A DNA stretch of 12,112 nt from Dokdonella_A sp966248875. Lineage in GTDB: Bacteria > Pseudomonadota > Gammaproteobacteria > Xanthomonadales > Rhodanobacteraceae. Of this stretch, positions 1 through 6,749 are shown piece after piece. Under the pieces are notes generated by a model, which was not told the origin of the DNA, made no database searches, and was given only the letters and a program-made list of their open reading frames with translations. The stretch spans positions 1 through 12,112 of the forward strand of contig CBINBI010000091.1 of the NCBI GenBank assembly GCA_966248875.1, in the 5' to 3' direction. How positions within the stretch are numbered: position 1 is the first letter of the stretch; each line of letters opens with the position of its first letter. A program made the position numbers and the translations under genes.

Positions 1-1
1 C

Positions 2-208
2 CAGACGCTCGCGCAGATCGACCTGTGGCAGAACAAGGACGTCTACGAGACGACCGTCTACCGCCTGCCGAAGAAGCTCGACGAGGAAGTCGCGCGCCTG
101 CACCTCGAGAAGATCGGAGTCAAGCTGACGAAGCTGACGCCGGAGCAGGCGGCGTATCTCGGCGTGCCGGTGGAAGGACCGTACAAGCCGGATCACTACC
201 GCTACTGA
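2..208 (+). CDS. ahcY: Adenosylhomocysteinase (S-adenosylhomocysteine hydrolase), C-terminal fragment
   Basis: Only the last 68 codons are in the window; the gene starts to the left of it. The enzyme is cytoplasmic and NAD-dependent and reversibly splits S-adenosylhomocysteine into adenosine and homocysteine, relieving product inhibition of methyltransferases in the activated-methyl cycle. The visible part reads in frame from base 2 and ends in PYKPDHYRY followed by TGA. This KPDHYRY end is the near-invariant AhcY C-terminus, whose lysine and tyrosine contribute to the NAD site of the partner subunit (family knowledge). The preceding VYRLPKKLDEEVARLHL and KLTPEQAAYLGVPVEGP stretches are equally characteristic. 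An intrinsic terminator follows 28 bases after the stop. metF, the usual pathway partner, lies about 3.4 kb downstream instead of adjacent. Identification is firm; full length and promoter cannot be judged. Confidence 0.97.
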   Translation, partial: QTLAQIDLWQNKDVYETTVYRLPKKLDEEVARLHLEKIGVKLTKLTPEQAAYLGVPVEGPYKPDHYRY

Positions 209-236
209 TCTTCGACGTTCGGTCCGCTTCGAAAAC

Positions 237-264
237 AAACGGGCGCCGCAAGGCGCCCGTTTTG
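237..264 (+). terminator. Rho-independent terminator of ahcY
   Basis: An 11-bp perfect stem (237-247 with 252-262) closes on a GCAA tetraloop at 248-251. The top of the stem is GC only and the 3' arm runs into TTTT at 260-263. It lies 28 bases past the ahcY stop, so ahcY transcription should end here and the siderophore receptor downstream needs its own promoter. The A-tract on the 5' side could also give some function on the minus strand, but no minus-strand gene needs it. Confidence 0.93.
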
Positions 265-612
265 CCTTCTTCGCCCCACTAGCATCCACCCGGAGGCGGA
301 TCGGCACGTGCGGCAGCGCCTGCCATCATCGCCGAAGAACGAAGCTGCATTGCGGCTCGTCGCGCACCGATGAGCATGCCGTCGCACTGCCGAGTCTGTC
401 TCGGGACGGAGTCGTTACCGTTCTCGAGGCGGTAGCGCATGGCTCGCGACGTGCGCACCATCCGGACCGCAGGTGGCCTGCCGCGGACAGAGAGCCGCGA
501 GCGCCGGGAAGGCTTTGCAGTCTCGATTGAAGGCGGTTTCACCGCCCAGTCACCGCCGTCCGCATGATGACGCCTGCGTTCTCTTGCCACATGGGCACAA
601 TCCGGGGGATCC
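265..612. other. Non-coding gap before the TonB-dependent receptor
   Basis: This 348-base stretch lies between the ahcY terminator and the receptor gene. No reading frame in it looks like a conserved protein. I looked for an AT-rich Fur box, expected ahead of a siderophore receptor, and saw none. No clear -35/-10 pair was found. The only notable element is a small inverted repeat at 532-546 (GGCGGT, TTC, ACCGCC) about 67 bases before the start codon, which could be an operator half-pair or chance in GC-rich DNA. The promoter of the receptor must lie here but I cannot place it. Confidence 0.5.
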
Positions 613-2775
613 ATGATGTTCGTGAACGATCGATATCGCCGTTGGCAACTGCTTGCCGGTCTTGTCTGCCTTCCGCTGTCGTCCGCCATCTGCGCAGCAG
701 CGGAGCCTGCGTCGAATGATGCGCCGGCAGAGTCCCCAATTCCGGCGACCGAGTCGCACGACGACACTCTGCTGCCATCGATCATCGTGAACGGATGGTA
801 TGCATCACAGTACCTGGTTCCGCGCACGGCGAGCGCGACCGGCACGGACACGCCGCTTGTCGACATTCCGCAATCCATCGAGGTCATACCTGAGGCCGTG
901 CTGCGCGACCAGGGCACTCAGTCCATCGCCGAGGCGGTGCGCAACTCGCCGGGCATATCGGTCAACATGGGCGAAGGCATGCGCGACGAGGTCTATCTGC
1001 GCGGCGTGAAGACCAAGTACGACTTCTTCACCGACGGCCTGCGCGACGACACCGAATACATGCGCGATCTCTACAACGTGTCGCATGTCGACGTCCTGCA
1101 AGGCCCGGCGGCGCTGCTGTTCGGGCGCGGCGGAGCCGGTGGCCTGATCAATCTCGTCACCAAGGAACCGGAGCGCCAGGCGATTCGCGAAGCCGCGCTC
1201 GAAGTCGGTTCGTGGGAGCACCTGCGCGGCACGGCCGACATCGGCGGCGCGATCAGCGATGCTGGAGCATTCCGCCTGCTCGCCATGGGAGAAGATTCCG
1301 GAGGTTTCCGCGACCACTACTTCCTGCACCGCTACGCAGTCAATCCGAAGTTTTCTTTCCAGATCGGGGCCAACACGCAGCTCGACGTTTCGGCCAGCCA
1401 TCTCAGCGACCGACGCATCGTCGACCGCGGCATTACATCGCAGAACGGTCGTCCGGTTGATGTGCCGCGGGACACGTTCTTCGGGGCGCCGGACCAGAAC
1501 ATGTCGGTCGGCGAGGTCAGTGCATTCGTCGCCCGCCTCACGCATGCTTTCACCGAGGATCTGACCCTCACGAGTGCCTTCCGCACGACCTACGCCCATC
1601 GCGATTACGCCAATACCTATGCCGGCGGCGGGGTCGACGACAACGGCGAGTTCAAGATGAAGGGCTATGCGCACGATCACCATCGGCGCAGCTACATCAA
1701 TCGCACCGATCTCGTCGCCGACCTCGGCACAGGCGCAGTGACTCATAAGCTCCTGCTCGGAGGCGAGTTCACCTGGCAGCGCGATCACGATTTCCAGATG
1801 CTTCCCAGCGAGGGTTCCAAGAACCTGCCGGGACGCTTTCCGATAGCGGATCCGGAAATCGCGCCGATCGCGTTTCCCTATCTGGACCGCGACAACCGCG
1901 TTCTCGGCAAGGAGATCGGACTGTATGCTCAGGACCAGATCTCGTTCGGCGAACATTGGCAGGCGATCGTCGGCACGCGCTGGGACCGATTCACGGTCAA
2001 TGCCAACTATCTCAACCCTGAAGTCAGTCCCAGCAACACGTACCACGTGGACAACGTGTGGTCTCCGCGGGCGGGCCTGATCTACAAGCCGGCGTCGAAT
2101 TATTCCGTCTATGCCAGCGTGACGAAGGCGTTCACTCCGCAGGGTGCCAATATCGCGCTGTCGCGCAAGAGCCCCGACGGCGCGAACCTCGATCCCGAGA
2201 AGGCGATCAATTACGAGATCGGCAACAAGCTGGAGCTGTTCGACGGGCAGTTGCTGCTGACGGCCGCGGTGTTCCGCCTGAATCTCGACGACGTCGTTGC
2301 CGAGGCTGCCGACGGATCCGGCGATCTGGTCAACACCGGCAGGCAGCGCAACCGCGGGTTCTCGGTTGCCGCCGAAGGCGCGCTCACGTCGCAACTGAGC
2401 ATCTACGCCAACTACACGCACTTGAACGCGCGCATCACCAAGGCGACGGAGGAAGCCGCCGCCGGCGCACGCGTCGGCCTGGTGCCGAACAACCAGTTCT
2501 CGATCTGGACGCGGTACGCGGTGAGCTCGCACTGGGGCCTGGGTGCGGGCCTGCGCGGTGAATCCGAGAAGTTCACGTCCTACGACAACGAAGTCACGCT
2601 GCCGCGATATGTCGTCGGCGACCTGATGGCCTACTATCAAACCGACCGCTACCGCGTGCAGCTCAATCTGGACAACGTCACGGACCGGCATTATTTCCCG
2701 ACCGCCAGCAGCGACTTCGAAATCATGCCGGGCGCACCGCGCAACGTGATGCTGACGTTCGACATGAGCTTCTGA
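613..2775 (+). CDS. TonB-dependent siderophore receptor (outer membrane)
   Basis: This 720-residue protein should be a TonB-gated outer-membrane porin that imports a ferric siderophore. A signal peptide spans about residues 1-30 (positive RYRR, hydrophobic core, SAICAAA). A TonB-box-like stretch, TLLPSIIVNG, sits at about 52-61. The plug domain (about 80-185) has the family hallmarks DIPQSIEVIP, the VYLRG motif, DGLRDD, and VDVLQGPAALLFGRGGAGG leading into LINLVTKEP. The rest is a beta-barrel ending in MLTFDMSF, with the terminal aromatic residue that BAM recognises. Length and plug motifs fit the siderophore-receptor class (FhuE/Fiu/PiuA-like); the ligand cannot be named. ATG codons occur at 613 and 616; GGGGGA at 604-609 suits the second slightly better. 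No sigma/anti-sigma pair, transporter or hydroxylase gene lies beside it, so it looks like a stand-alone receptor. By eye its codons are slightly less GC-biased than its neighbours, compatible with insertion between ahcY and metF. Confidence 0.95.
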   Translation: MMFVNDRYRRWQLLAGLVCLPLSSAICAAAEPASNDAPAESPIPATESHDDTLLPSIIVNGWYASQYLVPRTASATGTDTPLVDIPQSIEVIPEAVLRDQGTQSIAEAVRNSPGISVNMGEGMRDEVYLRGVKTKYDFFTDGLRDDTEYMRDLYNVSHVDVLQGPAALLFGRGGAGGLINLVTKEPERQAIREAALEVGSWEHLRGTADIGGAISDAGAFRLLAMGEDSGGFRDHYFLHRYAVNPKFSFQIGANTQLDVSASHLSDRRIVDRGITSQNGRPVDVPRDTFFGAPDQNMSVGEVSAFVARLTHAFTEDLTLTSAFRTTYAHRDYANTYAGGGVDDNGEFKMKGYAHDHHRRSYINRTDLVADLGTGAVTHKLLLGGEFTWQRDHDFQMLPSEGSKNLPGRFPIADPEIAPIAFPYLDRDNRVLGKEIGLYAQDQISFGEHWQAIVGTRWDRFTVNANYLNPEVSPSNTYHVDNVWSPRAGLIYKPASNYSVYASVTKAFTPQGANIALSRKSPDGANLDPEKAINYEIGNKLELFDGQLLLTAAVFRLNLDDVVAEAADGSGDLVNTGRQRNRGFSVAAEGALTSQLSIYANYTHLNARITKATEEAAAGARVGLVPNNQFSIWTRYAVSSHWGLGAGLRGESEKFTSYDNEVTLPRYVVGDLMAYYQTDRYRVQLNLDNVTDRHYFPTASSDFEIMPGAPRNVMLTFDMSF

Positions 2776-2864
2776 TCGCAGCCCGGCCGAAGCAGTGCGG
2801 TAGCCACGGACGGCTGCGCCGCTTCGCGCGCCATATCGAGCGAGCCCGAAACGACGCTGATGCG

Positions 2865-3422
2865 TTATGGCCGCCAGTTCGCGTGCGTGTCCCAGAACGC
2901 GACGCTGCGCCGATAGGACTCGCGGTCGAGCGGCACACCGGACCCGCCCTCCTCCACGCCGAGCGCATTGCGCATCATCGTGATCGGCGCCATCGGGATC
3001 TCCTCCGGCTCCATCGTGTAGAGGCAGCCGACCACGCCCCAGTCGGCGTCGATCGGGCCGCCTTCCTTCGCGAGCTGCTCCCGGCTGTAAAGGATCGGAA
3101 TCAGCCAGTTCGCAACCGGCGGCTCGACGCCCTCGAACCAGCGCACGAGCACGGGCAGCTCGTCCTTCGTGCGCGCCTCGTAGGCCGAACGCAGCAGGTG
3201 CCGGTTTTCGCTGGTGATCGGCACGGCGATGCAGCGCGTCGACGTCCAGTTGCGATGCACGTGCAGCCTGCAGAACGGCGCATACCCCTGGAGGACGTCG
3301 AACGGCGGCTCCACGTTGAGGCGCCGCTCGAATTCCTCGGGCGTGCAGTCCTGGATCGTGTTGCGGCGGCGCTCGGACGGGAACAGCCGCGCTCGCGCGA
3401 ACGGGGTGAGGACGATGGACAT
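2865..3422 (-). CDS. DUF3228 family protein, function unknown
   Basis: A 185-residue predicted cytoplasmic protein with no signal peptide or membrane segment. I assign it to DUF3228 from its C-terminal half: an acidic/aromatic patch (DADWGVVGCLYTMEP), the EEIPMAPITMMRNALGVEEG stretch and the tail SVAFWDTHANWRP, which match the PMxPxTMxRNxLG...YWxxHA pattern I recall for that family. The N-terminus MSIVLTPFARARLFP also fits. The family has no assigned activity, so none is proposed. The reading frame stays open upstream on the minus strand, but ATG at 3422-3420 gives the family-like N-terminus and longer forms would run into metF. No good Shine-Dalgarno is visible. It is convergent with the receptor gene (89 bases between stops) and divergent from metF; its promoter must share the 3423-3581 interval with the metF operator element. 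Real gene: confident. Family name: from memory, moderately confident. Confidence 0.8.
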   Translation of the reverse strand: MSIVLTPFARARLFPSERRRNTIQDCTPEEFERRLNVEPPFDVLQGYAPFCRLHVHRNWTSTRCIAVPITSENRHLLRSAYEARTKDELPVLVRWFEGVEPPVANWLIPILYSREQLAKEGGPIDADWGVVGCLYTMEPEEIPMAPITMMRNALGVEEGGSGVPLDRESYRRSVAFWDTHANWRP

Positions 3423-3517
3423 GGCGTGGCTTCGGGAAATGCGGAAGGTTAGCGTGAAGCCGCGCCGCTGCGGATGCCCGATCCGGCCGTCGCGCCTGCC
3501 GGCTCGGACGCAAGCGT

Positions 3518-3551
3518 GATATATCGCTCCATCGCGACAAAGCGATATAGT
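3518..3551 (+). promoter_or_regulatory. Near-palindromic operator overlapping the putative metF -10 box
   Basis: Two 9-bp arms, TATATCGCT (3520-3528) and AGCGATATA (3541-3549), are perfect inverted repeats. Their centre of symmetry falls inside a second palindrome, TCGCGA (3532-3537), so 24 of 30 positions are symmetric. The left arm also belongs to the perfect 8-bp palindrome GATATATC (3518-3525). TATAGT at 3546-3551 matches a sigma-70 -10 in five of six positions and lies 30 bases before the metF ATG, giving a leader of about 24 bases; no good -35 is visible. A repressor bound here would cover the -10. ArsR-type SAH-responsive regulators (SahR) control methionine-cycle genes in some proteobacteria (established knowledge); that this is such a site is inference. 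Confidence 0.6.
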
Positions 3552-3581
3552 GTGGCTTTGCCGCTGCCGATTCCGCCTGCG

Positions 3582-4412
3582 ATGACTGCTGTGCCGATCT
3601 CGCTCGAGTTCTTTCCGCCGAAGACGCCGGAGCAGCGTGCGCAGCTGGAGCGCGCGCTGCCGAAGCTGAAGCGCTGCGCGCCCGAGTATGTCAGCGTGAC
3701 GTTCGGCGCCGGCGGGTCGACGCTGAGCTACACGCCCGAGACGATCCGGCATCTGCGCGAGAACCACGCGCTCGAAGCCGCGCCGCACATCTCCTGCATG
3801 GGAGGCTCGCGCGACGAGATCCGCGCGCTGCTGCGGCACTATCGCGAGACCGGCTGCAAGCGGCTCGTCGCGCTGCGCGGCGACCTCCCGTCTGGCATGG
3901 CGACGGTCGGCGAGATCCGTTACGCCTCCGACCTCGTCGCCTTCATCCGCGCCGAGACCGGCGACCATTTCCACATCGAAGTCGCGTGCTATCCCGAAGT
4001 GCATCCGCAGGCGGACGATTCGCAGGCGGACATGCGGCACTTCAAGACGAAGATCGAGGCCGGCGCGAACGGCGCGATCACGCAGTACTTCTACAACGCC
4101 GACGCGTATTTCCACTTCGTCGATGCCGCGCGCAGGGCCGGCATCGAGGTGCCGATCGTGCCGGGCATCATGCCGATCGCGAACTTCAGCCAGCTCAAGC
4201 GCTTCTCGGAGCTCTGCGGCGCCGAGATTCCGCGCTGGCTCGCCAAGCGGCTCGGCGCGTTCGGAGACGACACCGACTCGATCCGGGAGTTCGCCGCGGA
4301 CGTCGTCGCCGATCTCTGCCGGCGCCTGGTCGCAGGCGGCGCGCCCGGACTGCACTTCTACACGCTGAATCGCGCGCAGGCGACGCTGGCCGTCATCGAG
4401 CGCATGCGGTGA
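3582..4412 (+). CDS. metF: 5,10-methylenetetrahydrofolate reductase
   Basis: A cytoplasmic FAD-dependent (beta/alpha)8-barrel enzyme that reduces 5,10-methylene-THF to 5-methyl-THF, the methyl donor for methionine synthesis. The 276-residue product shows the family landmarks: ISLEFFPPKTPE near the N-terminus, with Glu9 aligning with catalytic Glu28 of E. coli MetF; VSVTFGAGGST (37-47); ISCMGG (70-75); LVALRGDLP (95-103), with Asp101 aligning with FAD-binding Asp120; ITQYFYN (166-172), with Gln168 aligning with folate-binding Gln183; PGIMPI (194-199); and GLHFYTLNR (256-264). ATG at 3582 is chosen because it puts the conserved start right after the initiator and leaves the palindromic operator upstream. 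An earlier in-frame ATG at 3474 would add 36 unconserved residues and translate through the operator. A secreted-protein gene follows after 41 bases and may be co-transcribed. The bacterial-length single domain lacks the regulatory domain of eukaryotic enzymes, as expected. Confidence 0.97.
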   Translation: MTAVPISLEFFPPKTPEQRAQLERALPKLKRCAPEYVSVTFGAGGSTLSYTPETIRHLRENHALEAAPHISCMGGSRDEIRALLRHYRETGCKRLVALRGDLPSGMATVGEIRYASDLVAFIRAETGDHFHIEVACYPEVHPQADDSQADMRHFKTKIEAGANGAITQYFYNADAYFHFVDAARRAGIEVPIVPGIMPIANFSQLKRFSELCGAEIPRWLAKRLGAFGDDTDSIREFAADVVADLCRRLVAGGAPGLHFYTLNRAQATLAVIERMR

Positions 4413-4453
4413 AGGCAGCGCGCGTACAGCTCGCGAGGCTTAAACTCGCGGGG

Positions 4454-4990
4454 ATGCACCGGCTTGCCTGCTTCGTTCTCGTGTCCGCGCTCGCTGCTCC
4501 GTTGCTGTGCTCCGCCGAGGCGCGCGGAGGCCTGACCATCCACCGCTGCATCGGCGAGCACGGCGAGATCGTGTTCTCCGACGCCCGCTGCGGTAGCGGC
4601 GCCGAGCTGCGCATCGACCGGCCAACTGCACGGGAGCGTTCGAGCGACCCGGCGGCTGCCGTCGCGATGGCCTGCCCGCGTTCACCGGACGAGCTGCGCG
4701 CGGTGTTCGCCGATGCGCTGTCGCGCCGCGACACGAACGCAATCTCGAGCCTCGTACACTGGCACGGTGTCGGCGGCGCGGAGGCGCGCGAACGGCTGAG
4801 GGAGATCGACGAGCTGGCGCGCCGGCCGCTGATCGGCATCGAGCTCGGCACCGATGCGATGTTCGCAACGGACGAGGCCGCGTCACCCGGCATTCTCACG
4901 GTGCGCACTGGCAGCACGAAATACGCAGGACCGCGCGAACGCGAGTTCCGCGTCGGCGAAACCGGCGGCTGCTACTGGATCGACTGGTAG
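4454..4990 (+). CDS. Secreted DUF4124-like protein with an uncharacterised C-terminal half
   Basis: A 178-residue protein with an apparent signal peptide at about 1-24 (CFVLVSALAAPLLCSAEA), so probably periplasmic. Residues about 27-53 read TIHRCIGEHGEIVFSDARC, the DUF4124 pattern (tyrosine/histidine, Cys, DG-like turn, hydrophobic, SD, Cys), with Cys32 and Cys46 as the likely conserved pair. The second half (about 74-178) begins at ACPRSPDELRAVF and ends GGCYWIDW, with two further cysteines (74 and 173), so two disulfides are possible. I do not recognise that half; the helix ALSRRDTNAISSLVHW followed by a strand-rich end resembles proteins in which a small domain scores 'roles per residue' only in loose shape, and no function is proposed. 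ATG at 4454 is preferred because it yields a clean signal peptide; the frame itself is open far into metF. It lies 41 bases after metF. A TTAAAC sequence (4440-4445) between short inverted repeats (4432-4437/4445-4450) could be a weak -10. Confidence 0.8.
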   Translation: MHRLACFVLVSALAAPLLCSAEARGGLTIHRCIGEHGEIVFSDARCGSGAELRIDRPTARERSSDPAAAVAMACPRSPDELRAVFADALSRRDTNAISSLVHWHGVGGAEARERLREIDELARRPLIGIELGTDAMFATDEAASPGILTVRTGSTKYAGPREREFRVGETGGCYWIDW

Positions 4991-5049
4991 CGGCGCGGCG
5001 CCGTCGCCGCGGCGCCAGGGCGGTGCGCGGCGGCCGCGAGCGGCTCAGC

Positions 5050-5058
5050 TGGTATCAT
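5050..5058 (+). promoter_or_regulatory. Candidate extended -10 promoter of ilvE
   Basis: TGGTATCAT is an extended -10 element: TG, one spacer base, then TATCAT, matching TATAAT in five of six positions. It sits 30 bases before the ilvE ATG and predicts a leader of about 24 bases. No -35 is recognisable, which fits extended -10 promoters. Just upstream, at 4994-5011, a 7-bp GC-only stem (CGCGGCG, loop CCGT) without a T-tract may weakly separate this unit from the gene before it. Confidence 0.5.
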
Positions 5059-5088
5059 TCCCGTTCCCGGCGCAACGGACGCCCGCGA

Positions 5089-6063
5089 ATGGCCCAGACC
5101 TACCCTGAGCACATCTGGCACAACGGCCGCATCAAGCCATGGGCCGAGGCGACCGTGCACGTGATGGCGCATGCGCTGCACTACGGCTCGTCAGTCTTCG
5201 AAGGCATCCGCAGCTACGCGACACCGCGCGGCGCGGTGATCTTCCGCCTGACCGACCATATCGTGCGGCTGCAGCACTCGGCCAGGATCTACGACATCGC
5301 GATGCCGTACTCGGTGGAGCAGCTCAAGGCCGCCTGCCGCGATGTGATCATTGCGAACGGCTTCGGCGCCGCGTACATCCGCCCGGTCGCCTATCGCGGG
5401 CTCGGCGGGTTCGGGCTCTCCGCGGAGACGCCGATCGACGTCGCCGTTGCCGCCTGGCAGATGGGCGCGTATCTCGGCAGCGACGTACTCGAGCAAGGCA
5501 TCGACGCCTGCGTGTCGAGCTGGCAGCGCTTCGCTCCGAACACGATTCCGGCCGGCGCGAAAGCCGGCGGCAATTACCTTTCGGGCCAGCTCATCGCGCG
5601 CGAGGCGCGCCGGCTCGGCTTCGGCGAAGGCATCGCGCTCGCGTCGACGGGCCTGCTCAGCGAGGGCGCGGGCGAGAACCTGTTTCTCGTCTTCAACGGC
5701 GCGCTGCACACGCCCCCCGTCAGCGCCGCGCTGCTCAACGGCATCACGCGGCACACGATCATCACGCTCGCGCGCGAGAACGGCATCGAAGTCGTGGAGC
5801 GCGATCTTCCGCGCGAATACCTCTATCTCTGCGACGAGCTCTTCATGTGCGGCACCGCCGCCGAGATCACGCCGATACGCTCGGTTGACGGCAAGCCGGT
5901 CGGCACTGGCCGGCCCGGCAAGCTGACGCGACAGATGCAGGAGCTTTTCTTCGGCCTCTTCGACGGCCGCACCGAGGACCGCTGGGGCTGGCTCGAGCCG
6001 CTCGCAACCGAAGGCGGCGACACGGTGATGCCGATCAAGCCCGCTGCTGCAGCGCAAGCCTGA
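5089..6063 (+). CDS. ilvE: Branched-chain amino acid aminotransferase
   Basis: A 324-residue fold-type IV PLP enzyme of the cytoplasm that interconverts leucine, isoleucine and valine with their 2-oxo acids, using glutamate/2-oxoglutarate. The order of motifs is that of IlvE: WHNGRIKPWAEATVHVM at the N-terminus, HALHYGSSVFEGIRSY (28-43), YIRPVAYRG (96-104), IPAGAKAGGNYL (153-164), where Lys158 aligns with the PLP lysine (Lys159 in E. coli), LSEGAGENLFLV, the phosphate-binding LLNGITRHTII, and CGTAAEITPI. ATG at 5089 is chosen because MAQTYPEHIWHNG is a typical start and an extended -10 lies just upstream; an earlier in-frame ATG at 5023 adds 22 arginine-rich residues with no family match. It is slightly longer than E. 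coli IlvE (309 residues) at the C-terminus. Its last 29 bases overlap the end of the convergent LysE-type exporter gene. No other ilv or leu gene is nearby. Confidence 0.95.
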   Translation: MAQTYPEHIWHNGRIKPWAEATVHVMAHALHYGSSVFEGIRSYATPRGAVIFRLTDHIVRLQHSARIYDIAMPYSVEQLKAACRDVIIANGFGAAYIRPVAYRGLGGFGLSAETPIDVAVAAWQMGAYLGSDVLEQGIDACVSSWQRFAPNTIPAGAKAGGNYLSGQLIAREARRLGFGEGIALASTGLLSEGAGENLFLVFNGALHTPPVSAALLNGITRHTIITLARENGIEVVERDLPREYLYLCDELFMCGTAAEITPIRSVDGKPVGTGRPGKLTRQMQELFFGLFDGRTEDRWGWLEPLATEGGDTVMPIKPAAAAQA

Positions 6064-6670
6064 GCCCGAGCGCGACGAATACGGCGCCGGACATCCGGTC
6101 GAGCCACGCGCCGAACCCGGGCCGCGCCCGCAGCCATGCACCGATCGCGGCGCCGGCGAGCGCGAGCACGAGACACCAGACGAGGCCCGTCGCGACAAAG
6201 CTGAGACCGAGCGCCACGAAGCCGAGCTTGGCCGCTTCCGCCGCAGGATCGATGAACTGCGGCAGGAACGCGAGAAAGAACAGCGCAACTTTCGGATTCA
6301 GGACGTTGGTCAGCATGCCCTGCCGGAACGCCGCCCGCGCACCGCGGCCGCGCGTGTCGCGCGCGCTCGCAACACCCGCGCCGCGCGACATGATCATGCG
6401 CACTCCGAGATAGACGAGATACGCCGCGCCCGCGTAGCGCACCACATCGAACGCGATCGCCGACGTCGCCAGCAGCACGGAGAGGCCGCACGCCGCCGCC
6501 ATCGTGTGTACGACGCTGCCGGCCGCGATGCCCAGTGCCGATGCGACCCCGGCCGCGCGCCCTTCGGCGCCGCTCCGCGCGAGTATGTAGAACGTGTCCG
6601 GGCCCGGCGCCAGGTTCAGCAGGATGCCGGCCGCGAGAAAGACGCCATAATGTTCGATGCCGAGATCCAT
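6035..6670 (-). CDS. LysE/RhtB family amino-acid exporter
   Basis: A 211-residue inner-membrane protein of the LysE superfamily, which exports amino acids such as lysine, threonine, homoserine or leucine by proton exchange. The signature GILLNLAPGPDTFYILARS occupies about residues 15-33, with APGPD at 21-25. A second family stretch, TNVLNPKVALFFLAFLPQFI (121-140), is also present. Hydrophobic segments at about 6-28, 42-66, 72-93, 124-141, 148-172 and 192-208 fit the six-segment topology. The substrate cannot be deduced. ATG at 6670 has a good Shine-Dalgarno (AAGGGA, 6681-6676, five bases away). The gene is 79 bases downstream of the histidine kinase on the same strand, so it may be read from the two-component operon. 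It is tail-to-tail with ilvE with a 29-bp overlap (6035-6063), an arrangement that could allow antisense interference and suggests, without proving, a link to branched-chain amino-acid export. Confidence 0.93.
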   Translation of the reverse strand: MDLGIEHYGVFLAAGILLNLAPGPDTFYILARSGAEGRAAGVASALGIAAGSVVHTMAAACGLSVLLATSAIAFDVVRYAGAAYLVYLGVRMIMSRGAGVASARDTRGRGARAAFRQGMLTNVLNPKVALFFLAFLPQFIDPAAEAAKLGFVALGLSFVATGLVWCLVLALAGAAIGAWLRARPGFGAWLDRMSGAVFVALGLRLALQQRA

Positions 6671-6749
6671 GCCCGTCCCTTGCCGCTCCGCGCATTGTGG
6701 ACGCAGGCCGGAACGACCGCTACAACGCTCGCGCGAGCGGCAGCCGTGC

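Noticed and set aside
25..282. 85-codon plus-strand frame at the left edge
   Set aside because: Out-of-frame shadow of ahcY that runs through the terminator; the ahcY C-terminus is unmistakable in frame 2.
265..612. Fur box or SAH riboswitch in the ahcY-receptor gap or before metF
   Set aside because: I looked for an AT-rich GATAAT-type Fur dyad and for the conserved SAH riboswitch core, and found neither here nor in 3423-3581.
805..3540. 911-codon open frame on the minus strand antisense to the siderophore receptor
   Set aside because: It mirrors the receptor and then continues through the DUF3228 gene in another frame. It is a long run of arginine, alanine and valine codons without domain motifs, a typical shadow in GC-rich DNA. 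The receptor's plug motifs prove the plus-strand frame.
3474..3581. N-terminal extension of metF from an upstream ATG
   Set aside because: The 36 extra residues match nothing in MetF and would translate through the operator and -10 region; the ATG at 3582 gives the family N-terminus.
4432..4450. Short hairpin between metF and the DUF4124-like gene as a terminator
   Set aside because: The 6-bp stem has a 7-base loop and no T-tract. It may be chance or part of a weak promoter.
5191..6288. 365-codon minus-strand frame across the ilvE/exporter junction
   Set aside because: Antisense shadow of ilvE; the real minus-strand gene there is the LysE-type exporter in another frame with a Shine-Dalgarno and family motifs.
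6726..6739. 14-bp palindrome between the kinase and exporter genes as a terminator
   Set aside because: It is self-complementary but gives only a 5-bp stem with a 4-base loop and is followed by TTGTAG rather than a T-tract. Such GC palindromes are common in this composition.
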